This document shows positions 55,856 through 64,000 of a DNA stretch of 64,000 nt, one piece after another; the first letter of the stretch is position 1, and each line of letters begins with the position of its first letter. The stretch comes from Culex pipiens pallens (Eukaryota; Arthropoda; Insecta; Diptera; Culicidae). The position numbers and the translations under genes are program-made. The stretch is from positions 73,743,975-73,807,974 of the forward strand of contig NC_068938.1 of NCBI RefSeq assembly GCF_016801865.2, read 5' to 3'. A model generated the notes under the pieces. The model was given only the letters and a program-made list of their open reading frames with translations, ran no database searches and was not told the DNA's origin.

Positions 55856-57000
55856 GTTCACGCATATATGTTATAATATTCAAGACTAACATTTCAAACG
55901 GGCCAAAAATTCAATATTACGCCCTTTTGAAATGTTAGCCTCCATTTAATTTTTTTGCAAATATTGTTTTCGAAAAGATCGGAAAATTTCACTAATGTTT
56001 CATATTTTAACATTGTAAATCGGACCATTAGTTGCTGAGATATCGACATTATAAAATGGTGGGCTGATTGGGTGAGACTTATAAAACATCAATTTTCCTG
56101 TTTTTTAACCTTGCATGGCTAAGGTTTCGTATCAACAAAGTTCAAAAAATCAAAATATAGAGAATTTTCTCAGCTTTTCAAAAAAAAATTATTCAAGGGT
56201 GGGCAAACATGGGCACTTATTTAAAAAAAATGAAAAACTGTGACTATTTTCAAAAAAGTTACCTAAAAATGGCTGTAACTTGAAAACGGTGCACTTTATC
56301 AAAAATTCACTGAAGTACTTTTTGATTGCAAATTCAATTTTACATCAAAAAATGAAGTTGAAATTTTTTTCGACCAATATTTCGAATTTTGAAAAAAATC
56401 TGTATCGAGAAATTAAAAGTGAGAATGTGTGCGTGCAACATGGAGTTAAACTTTTCGAAGTGCCATGGGAACCTTCACAGCAACTGCACAGAAAGTTTAA
56501 CTCCATGTTGCACACACTCTCACTTTTAATTTCTCGATTGATTCAAAAAATCATACTCGGTCAAATTTTTTGCCCATTCTGGAAATTTCTGAAAAGTTGG
56601 CATTTGATGTCCTCTAAAACATAAAAAAAATAAAAAAAATAAAAATAGTGTTTTTTCCAAATCAAGATTTAGTGACAAAAAGTGAAATTAAAAATCACAT
56701 TTTTTGCCGCGCATCATTTTTTTCAGTGTAGTCCATTTCCATACCTACAACTTTTCCGAAGACACCAAATCGATCAAAAAATTTCCTTCAAAAGATACAG
56801 ATTTTTGAATTTTCACATATCATTTTTGTATGGACAGCAGCCAAATTTGTATGGAAAATTATATGAACAAACTAATGATTCAAAATGGCTTCTTTGGGTA
56901 AACCGAAGGCACCAAAAAAGATTCAGCCGGATTAAAAAATACAAAAAAAAATCGAATGACCGAAATCTCAGAGAATTGCTCTTGAGTAAAGTCTGTTTAA
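55856..57000. repeat. Decayed foldback-family copy
   Basis: 56100-56995 carries the phrases of the 2050-3335 family and ends at TCAGAGAATTGCTC. It contains the small hairpin element at 56406-56536. Confidence 0.5.
56406..56536. mobile_element. 131-bp hairpin MITE
   Basis: Arms of about 50 bp starting CGAGAAATTAAAAGTGAGA are inverted and differ by a small indel. The loop is about 35 bp. The segment interrupts the decayed foldback copy, which reads continuously across the same point elsewhere. Alternatively it is a structured small-RNA precursor, for which I see no independent support. Confidence 0.7.
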
Positions 57001-58006
57001 TAATGATTTTAAATAAAGTAACATAAACAAAATCTTTGGCATCATCAGTGCCTGTTTATAAAGCCCTGTCAACCTGTCAAATAAAAGACTACATGAACCT
57101 CGTGACAAAAAAAGCATCATGAAAAAGACGCCATGTACATTCGGCGAAGAAAAACGAATCATAACAAAGCTTCCCCTGCAATGACCGCAGGGTGATCTCA
57201 AAAGAAGTTTTGTTTGTTTTTCTTAAGGTGAAGCCGTTGATCAATTTTTGATCTAAATCAATTGTGCTTCAAAATTTAGACAATTTTGTGGCACAGTCAT
57301 TGACGTCCTAGTTGGCAATCATTGATTAATGACGATTTCCATAACTTAACAAGGAATGGGATAATTGTTACCAAAAGGAATCAGCATGTGAACGAAAAAT
57401 CATGACAATGATGGAAGTCTTCACGTTAAGGTGAAATTCCTAGGTATCAAAAAAATAGAGTTATCTAAGCCCGATCTCACGCACACTAGCTTACCATTTG
57501 TTTTTGCTGGCGGGTACAAATTTTAACCTAAAAACCCTTCGTGTACAAACACGCAATACATGCGCACGTAGATAACTCTATTGCCGAAAAGGCTGCCGTC
57601 GTTTGCCCTTAATTTTTATCAATGATTTGTGTTGCTACCTTAACCATTCCCGTTGATCATCACTCGTTACCAGAAAATTAATCATTGTTCCAATATTACT
57701 GCACCTACCTTTTCCAAATTTCATCTCCAGCATAATAGTGGTACTATTTATCATTTCCACTAACTTTTGTAGCGCTATTTGGCTTAATTTTCCTGTAAAC
57801 TTCCTACAGATCACAGATCACAAAATTTTAGCATTGATGTTTTCTTCTTCATCGTTTTCAGCAATCTTCTTCGCACATATTTATAAAATGACGGAAATAA
57901 TGTTTAAATGAACATGGATGATCGAGTATCAATAAAATCATTGTTTTTCATCGTTTGTTATCATTAGAACATTTTCTTTTGCTTTTTTTTCAGTAGGCTA
58001 GTATGT
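57001..58006. other. Non-coding DNA with a MITE copy at 57455-57590
   Basis: 57455-57590 holds CGCAATACATGCGCACGTAG, inverted relative to 58333-58460 (CTACGTGCGCATGTATTGCG), so these are two copies of one short family. The remainder shows no feature. Confidence 0.5.
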
Positions 58007-58185
58007 GACTAGTATGGAGATCGGAAGGAAAGGGGTCAAGAAACAGCTTTACGAACAGCAGAACAAAGGAGAGGGAGCGTTTTCTTGGGGCTTTTCTTCA
58101 CCCTCTCTGGCTTGCTTTCGCTGCCGCTGCCGACAATTTGAAATTTTTCTTGACCGGTTCCTTCCGATGTGCGTATACCGCTTAA
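58007..58185. mobile_element. Short MITE, copy 2
   Basis: Direct copy of 55666-55855 with the same inverted ends; about 90 per cent alike by eye. Confidence 0.65.
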
Positions 58186-58332
58186 AAAGGGAATAATTCC
58201 CTTTTTATTCCCAATTATTGAAAAATGAAGCTCAACCAACATTCAAATGCGTTTTTCCCAAAACGCACGGTTTGAACATAATACTTTTTGAAATGTTGCC
58301 GTCGAATTGTGTCTTTTTCATATATCAAGCAT

Positions 58333-58460
58333 GGCCGCCAATAGAGTTATCTACGTGCGCATGTATTGCGTGTACGTACACGAAAAAGATTGAGGTTAAA
58401 TTTTGTCCGGCCAGCAAAATCAAATGGGGCGCTAGTGTGTGTACGCGAAACGTCATAAAG
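58333..58460. mobile_element. Short repeat, inverted partner of 57455-57590
   Basis: Begins ATAGAGTTATCTACGTGCGC. Contains CAGCAAAATCAAATGG and ends GTGTGTACGCG. Non-coding. Confidence 0.6.
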
Positions 58461-58853
58461 CTCTATGGCTGACCGGGAATGATACCTTTCAGAGCCCTAA
58501 TGATATCACAAGCCATGGAAACGCATGGTGGAAATTAATCGTTTGCAAAATGCAACAGAAACCATGCGTCTCCATGAATTTAGTACATCAGTCACACTTC
58601 AGTAGACCTTATACTGCCGTTCTACGCATAATTGTCCCATGTTCAGAAAAGTGCAACTGAGAAAAACACGATTGAAATTTTTCGACCGATTTCTGTGTTT
58701 CTAAGCATAATTGTCCCGTGGGCTCCTATTCGCCAAATATTTCCCTAATCGCCCCACTTAGCAGTTTATCGCGTCTCCACGAATTCAGTACTTCAGAAGG
58801 CCTTTTTTGGAGTCATGACTGAAGAATTTATCTCTGTAAAATTAAAACGTGAA
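58461..58853. other. Intergenic DNA downstream of the helicase
   Basis: No feature other than the 3' end signals of the helicase gene just above. Confidence 0.4.
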
Positions 58854-58882
58854 TTTATTGTTTTTGTTACGATTTATTTATT
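58854..58882 (-). terminator. Poly(A) signals of the Mtr4 gene
   Basis: Three AATAAA hexamers on the minus strand (58882-58877, 58878-58873, 58859-58854), 68-98 nt after the stop codon. Confidence 0.7.
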
Positions 58883-58949
58883 TTCATTCGATAATTTTGT
58901 ATTATTGCAATACACACTTCTCTCCATTAGTCAACAAAAGCGCTCCGTA

Positions 58950-61900
58950 TTACAAATACAACGACGCCGCAAACACAATGTCCCTCTTCAGCAGCCGTAT
59001 CGCGTCGGCAAACTTGTTCTCCAGGTCCGTATTGCCGATCGTCTTGGAGGCCTGTACCATCTGCCGCAGCAACTCCTCGAGCCGCCTCATACACCGAATG
59101 ATCGACCCCTCAAAGATGTCCGTCATCTTGCAGAGTTGTAGGAAGGACGAACCTTTGCACCACGCGAGCACGACGTCCATGAGGAATGGCTTGAACGATT
59201 CCACGTAGCGTTCCTCGTCCAGCTCGACCTTGCACTCGTTGGACACTTTGGCGATTCGCCGCGCGAGGTCCTGCATCTGGCGGAGCGGGCCGGACAGTTC
59301 TTCCGTGGCTGCGGGGAGTTCCGTGCTCTTTTCGTCGCACACGAAGCAGGAGAGCAGGGCGCACGCTTGGGCTGTGGTGAGGTTGGTGAAGGTTCCGTTG
59401 AAGATCATTTCGGTTAGGAGCAGTTCGTCGGCGCAGCTGAGTTCGCACGCGACGCGACCTTTGAACTCGATGACGTCGGCGGTGGTGCAGTAGCCGAGTC
59501 GGCGGAGGACGCGCTTGCGGTGCTTGAGTTCGTCCATGTGGAGGAGGGACTTGGCTTCGCGAAGGGAGTTCTTTTCCTGTTTGAGGGCGCGTTCGATCTC
59601 GAGCTTGCCCATGTACTTGGTGTAGAGTTTGTCGAGTTCGGGGGAGTCGTGGAGGGGGTGGGCGAAGAGTCGCTTCTCGAACTTGTCGATGAGGTCGACG
59701 GTGTCTTGGAAGTCCTTTTCCTTGATGTGCATGTCGTTGATGGGGTTGAGGAGGGGCGGGCCGGCGGGGAAGCGTTTCTTGACTTCGTTGATGGTTTTGA
59801 GGACGGAGCGGCGGTTGTCGGCGGGGCGGAGGTCGTTCGGGTAGTAGACGCGAAGGGAGCTGATGCGGTGGACGAGGGAGTGCAGGACGGGGACGACTTC
59901 GACGGAGCCGCGCTTGGAGGGTGGGCAGGGTTTGGGAATGCCTTCCTTTTCGAAGCCGTCGTCGACGTGGAGGAGGACGTCGATGATGACCTTGGTTTCG
60001 GATTTGAGGGGGTTGGCTTTGGCGTCGACGGTTTCCTTTTTGAAGTTGACGATGATGCCCCACTCGAACTCGCCGGCGTCCGATTTGATCTTGATCATGC
60101 GGCCGGGCTGGAGGAACGGGACCAGGTAGGTTGGCCTCGTGATGTAGTCGCGGAACTGCTTGCCGAGCGTGTCGAGCTGCTCGCGCACGTTGTGGTACGT
60201 CATGATCGATTGTTCGTCTTTGATGTGGACGCCTTCGAGCTCTTTCTGTTTGCGCTGGACCTTTTTGTAGATTTCGGGGATTGAGGACTGGTTCTGGAAC
60301 TGGAAGAACGATCGCTCCAGCATGTACTCGGGGTTGATTTCCTCGACTCGTAGCAGGTTCAGCACCATGTTGTACGTCAAGTGGAACGCCGAGTTGATCG
60401 GGTCCGGTTTGCCCTGAACAATCTCTTTTCCGACCGCCGGTGAAACCGCCTCGTCAATCATCAGAATTACGATACCTTTGTCGTCCAGGCCACGACGACC
60501 AGCTCGTCCGGACATCTGGATGTACTCGCCGGAGGTGACCCAGCGGAAGTCCTTTCCGTCAAACTTCCTCGGCCCGGTGAAGAGAACCGTTCGCGCCGGC
60601 ATGTTCAGTCCCATGGCGAAGGTCTCCGTCGCGAAAAGCGCCTTGATCAACCCTTCACCGAACAGAATCTCGATGGTTTCCTTCAGGATCGGGAGCAACC
60701 CGCCGTGATGGATGCCGATTCCGCGGCGCAGCAGCGGCAGCACGTTCTCCACTTGGGGAAGTTGGCGATCCTCCTCGCTGAGCACGTCCATCGCGTTGTT
60801 GAACACTTCGTCGACCAGCTTCTTCTCGGTGGTGGAGTTGAAGTCCAGCTTGGACATTTGCATCGCGTAGATTTCGCAGTCCTTTTTGCTGAACGAAAAG
60901 ATGATGACCGGGGCAAAGTTGCGCTCCATGATCATCTTGACGATCTTGAAGATGTTGGTTTCGCCCGAGTTGGTCGCCTTCAACCCACCCTTTTTGCCCT
61001 TCTGATCGCCCTTGGCAGCTTCCCCGGCGTTCTGCAGCACCGCCATCGCCGTGTTAAAGTTGTCCTCCTTGAAGGTTCCCTTCTCGTCCACGACCAGATG
61101 AATTCCGTCGCCCCCGACCGGGAACAAATAGTGCTGCAGCGGCGTCGGCCGATAGTCCGTGTAGACCACGTGGCACGGCTGCTTGTGGATGTGGCAAACC
61201 CACTCGGCGAACTGGCGCGCGTTCGGAATCGTCGCCGACAAAAACACGTAATGCACGTTGTCCGGCAGCAGAATCAACGTTTCCTCCCAAACCACGCCCC
61301 GCTCCTTGTCCCTCATGTAGTGAATCTCGTCAAACACGACCCAACCAACCTCCCGCATAATCTCCGACCCCCGGTACAGCATGTTCCGCAGAATCTCCGT
61401 CGTCATAATCAGGCACGACGCCGACGGATTGATCGTCACATCCCCCGTCACCAACCCCACGTCCTTAAACTCCTCGTGAAACTCCCGGTACTTCTGGTTC
61501 GACAACGCCTTGATCGGCGTCGTGTAAATGACCCGCTGCTTCTCCGCCAGCGACTTGGCAATCGCGTACTCCGCCACCACCGTCTTTCCCGCCGAAGTGT
61601 GCGCCGACACCAGCACCGACTGCTGATTCTCAATGCACAAAATCGCCTCCTTCTGGAACGGATCCAGCACAAACTGGTACTCCTTGGCGGGTTTCCCCGT
61701 CGGCGCCACCAGCGGCATGTACTTGTGGTCCGGATAGACGGCCACCTCGTGCGTGCACGCCTCCGGCGACTGAATCGTGTGCACCTTAATCCGAGACTCG
61801 ATGTTGTCCAAGTTTATATCGTCCAGCAACGACTCAACAATCTTCGCCTTTTTACACGGCTCCACCTCCTCCACATCGTCATCATCGTCGTCGTCGACTT

Positions 61901-62149
61901 CAATCTTCTCCAGCTCCCGCTTTGTGGCCACCGGTTCCCTAAAAATCAAAAAACCACTTTAAAACCTCCCCATCAAGCTCAAGTTCATCCAGTTACTCAC
62001 GCCTCCTTCACCGCACCCTCATCGCCGTCGTCGTCCACCTCAATCTTGCCCGGCTTATCTTCCGGAACAACGATCGGAACGCTTCCGCCGTCGTCCTCCT
62101 CCTCGTTCTCGGCGTCAAACAGGTTGAACAGATCGTCGACGGCGGCCAT
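58950..62149 (-). CDS. Mtr4: Exosome RNA helicase Mtr4 (SKIV2L2), complete, two exons
   Basis: Ski2-like DExH RNA helicase that unwinds RNA and feeds it to the nuclear exosome, within TRAMP/NEXT-type complexes. CDS: 62149-62001 joined to 61938-58950; the 62-nt intron has GTGAGT and TTTTTAG. Start is ATG 62149; exon 1 encodes MAAVDDLFNLFDAENEEEDD and more acid residues. A start in exon 2 would be a TTG inside the intron. Full length 1045 residues, close to the 1042 of human. Motifs: AHTSAGKT (162-169), DEIH (253-256), SAT (284-286), SGRAGRRG (526-533), a KOW-containing arch at about 610-860, and a DSHCT domain to the end (DIFEGSIIRCMRRLEELLRQ). Nothing is missing. Strong GC bias at third positions creates long empty frames on both strands. 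Confidence 0.98.
61939..62000 (-). other. Mtr4 intron, 62 nt
   Basis: Donor GTGAGT at 62000-61995, acceptor ending TTTTTAG at 61939. Splits a GCG Ala codon after its second base (phase 2). Confidence 0.93.
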
Positions 62150-63100
62150 CGTTTTGTACTAGCTGGTTACACGCAAATTCCAAGGAGTTTTCAAACTTTT
62201 TCGGTTAAAATAACTTGAAAATTGCAACAAAATGCGAAACGCGCGGTGCGGCGTGCTGCTGCTCGGCTCGGTAATTTCTGTCTGTTTACCAACGTGATAT
62301 TTGACGTTTCTCGGCGAGTGCGCGCGTTTGACAGCGAAGAGGCCGAGGGGTGAGCGAGTGGTGATTTTGGGCATTTACTTTTGTTTGCTCTTGTACCCAA
62401 TTTTGGGTTGAAAGCGAAAATTGAAAATTAGGCAAAATTAGGTCTATTACCGTACCTGCAGAATTCTGCAAAACACGGAACCGGTTGTTTCGTTTGAAAA
62501 GGAATTTGTATACGATTCTAATTAGATTCCGTTTTAAAATTCGGATTGATTTGACTGGGAGAAGTTGCAGAAAGCTCGTTTTCGTACCTTTCCGCAGGTA
62601 GATTCTTCTACACTCAACCCCCGGTGGTTGGTCACTTTTTGGTTTGACACTTTTTTAGTTTGTACCCCGAGGGGTAGCTCACTTCGCGTTAGATCACAAA
62701 AACGCTCAACATCAAGCTCGAAATTTCAGAACGCTGCACAAAGCGACGATTTTTTTCACAACGCTACGAGAAGGCACCATAAGGCTAGCTAAGGCGCGTT
62801 AGCGCTCATAGGGCGGCTTGTTTCTGCTCGAATGTTGAGCTGCGAGAAATCGAACTTGCAACCTTGCCATGCTAGATCGAGCAGTTTTTTCATAGGTTCT
62901 GGCAACTCGGTGTTTGTTTTGATTTGTTTTTCAAGCAGTCCGATCCGTGTACTGTCAAAAACATAAAAAATACTCGTGAGTTTGTTTGGTTAGGCCTGGA
63001 GTTGATGAAGGAAAGTGTGCAATTTGATTTTACGATCGTAATTAGTTGATTAATTTAACAAAAAACATGTAATTGCTCTCTGGAGTACTGCGAGAAGGGG
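62150..63100 (-). promoter_or_regulatory. Mtr4 5' UTR and upstream region
   Basis: 62150-62350 is the likely 5' UTR and core promoter: a CpG-rich patch (GCGGTGCGGCGTGCTGCTGC) in AT-richer DNA. No start site can be fixed by eye. 62600-62900 has no recognised feature. Confidence 0.5.
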
Positions 63101-63106
63101 CCTGGG

Positions 63107-63689
63107 TAAAAGTTCCGTCGATACAACAAAGCCGTGGATTCTTGGCGGTCAGCTTTAAATTGGAACTGGTTTGACTACTTGGAAAAGCAGCAGCACTCGT
63201 CCGGATTTGGCCGCATTGGACTGGATCGGATGAGCAAGGACAACTACGATCCTGAAATTATTCGGTAGGACACAGCCGGGGAATTGTCTAGACGACTTGG
63301 GCGCTGTCAGGGGTCGCTACCGGACGAGCTGGTGGAAATGAAACGGGATGCAGCGACCCGCCGGTGGTACGGATTGGACTGAAGACCCGCGTTGTGTCAG
63401 AGTCCAGCTGCTGCAACTTTGCCGGCAGCACGGAAACATCGTGAACGTTAACAAATCGATGGATGGCCCACGATGGCCAGGACAACCAAGTGTTCAATGC
63501 CAAGGCGGGCTTTGCGAAAAGAAACCGGGAATTTTGTATGGCCCCGCATCTAATGAGAGTAGGTCGTTAATTCGAGAGATGCTTCAGAGCCGTAGGAGGA
63601 AAGCTGCTAGCGGATGGTGCAGGGACACTTCAGTACATGATGCAGTTGGTGCACTCTGGTGCCGTTAACACCTCCCGTAGTAAGCGATA
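63107..63689 (+). pseudogene. Possible exon or frameshifted gene remnant, unidentified
   Basis: Coding-like composition in an AT-rich setting, but no single frame is open throughout. Plus frames in turn give YNKAVDSWRSALNWNWFDYL up to EIIR-stop (63267), then RRLGRCQGSLPDELVEMKRD, then WMAHDGQDNQVFNAKAGFAK, then KLLADGAGTLQYMMQLVHSG ending at TAA near 63689. Each reads like real protein, with stops or frame changes between them. I do not recognise the family. It could be a pseudogene or two or three exons with introns I cannot define. It runs divergently from Mtr4. Confidence 0.35.
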
Positions 63690-64000
63690 AGACTAACGGC
63701 GCAGAATAGCAGAAGGCAGTCGGACCGGTTGATGCTGATTTGAAATGGGAAAGACAGGAAGCAGCTTAAAATAAATAAAAACTATATTTAAATAAATGCT
63801 ATTTACAGCAACGAACTCACGATCACAAATGTTGTTGACAAATTCAAACAGCAAGCTTCGTCAAATATTCTATAAGAGATTCTACTGATAACGGAATGCG
63901 CAAGGATGTGTCGCTGTTAGGATGTGTCTAAACCCTCTACAACCCAACCCCGCCTCTAGGTGGGCATCGATCCAACTAATTCGCCAAAAATCACTTTTTC
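63690..64000. other. Non-coding end of window
   Basis: Nothing recognised; an AATAAA at 63771 on plus could serve as a poly(A) signal for the remnant before it. Confidence 0.35.

Noticed and set aside
58005..58196. Small gene at 58 kb starting MTSMEIGRKG
   Set aside because: The frame lies in a short inverted-repeat element duplicated at 55.7 kb, where the frame is not kept.
61947..61949. Start of the helicase at 61949
   Set aside because: The codon is TTG and lies inside the 62-nt intron. The ATG exon at 62149-62001 restores the usual acidic N-terminus and family length.
60705..62162. 485-codon open frame on the plus strand opposite Mtr4
   Set aside because: Low-complexity His/Arg/Leu/Val content that mirrors the third-position GC bias of the helicase gene; it is a shadow frame, as are 59520-60284 (plus) and 60063-59110 (minus).

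Overview
The window looks like nuclear DNA from a mosquito, most likely a culicine (Culex or Aedes). I infer this from the long AT-rich non-coding tracts, the very high density of short inverted-repeat (MITE-like) elements and tRNA-derived SINEs, a Jockey-type LINE fragment, and an insect-like Mtr4 helicase gene with one 62-bp intron. No database search was possible, so the species is an inference.

Two genes can be supported, both on the minus strand. (1) A complete RNA-exosome helicase gene, Mtr4/SKIV2L2, lies at 58950-62149: a 149-nt first exon, a 62-nt intron and a long second exon, giving 1045 residues. (2) The first two coding exons of a secreted or membrane protein lie at 44213-44083 and 23875-23794. 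They are separated by an intron of about 20.2 kb. Exon 1 encodes a signal peptide and ends in GTGAGT; exon 2 is an 82-nt exon in matching phase. The joined N-terminus resembles voltage-gated calcium channel alpha-2/delta subunits. The later exons would lie at lower coordinates and were not found. A possible exon or decayed gene lies at 63107-63689.

The rest is mobile DNA, much of it nested. 1-8 kb: simple tandem motifs, a foldback element carrying a smaller MITE, and a tRNA-Thr-type SINE split by a TTAA-flanked MITE. 8-13.5 kb: a composite structure with inverted arms of a TTCCCCGAA motif, a 98-bp near-perfect palindrome and a 2.5-kb foldback element holding a 559-bp composite SINE. 16.8-17.7 kb and 47.1-48.6 kb: two inverted copies of an unfamiliar retroelement with unusually long target duplications (28 and 23 bp); the second carries eight 115-bp tandem units. 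19-23 kb: a TA-flanked MITE and a foldback element with an exact 8-bp duplication that contains another such element. 26-43 kb (inside the large intron): foldback elements, SINEs, two copies of a minisatellite-bearing element (164-bp unit, one copy broken by a 5'-truncated LINE), and a CACAGTG-ended foldback element with a 5-bp duplication. A second element of that kind is at 53 kb. 49-52 kb: the inverted copy of the composite SINE, a divergent repeat of unknown origin and a tRNA-Glu-type SINE. 53-58.5 kb: small MITEs and decayed repeats up to the helicase 3' end.

The two genes show no evident functional link. The interest of the window lies in the hidden long-intron gene, in nested insertions whose order can be read from empty sites inside the window, and in several little-known element architectures.
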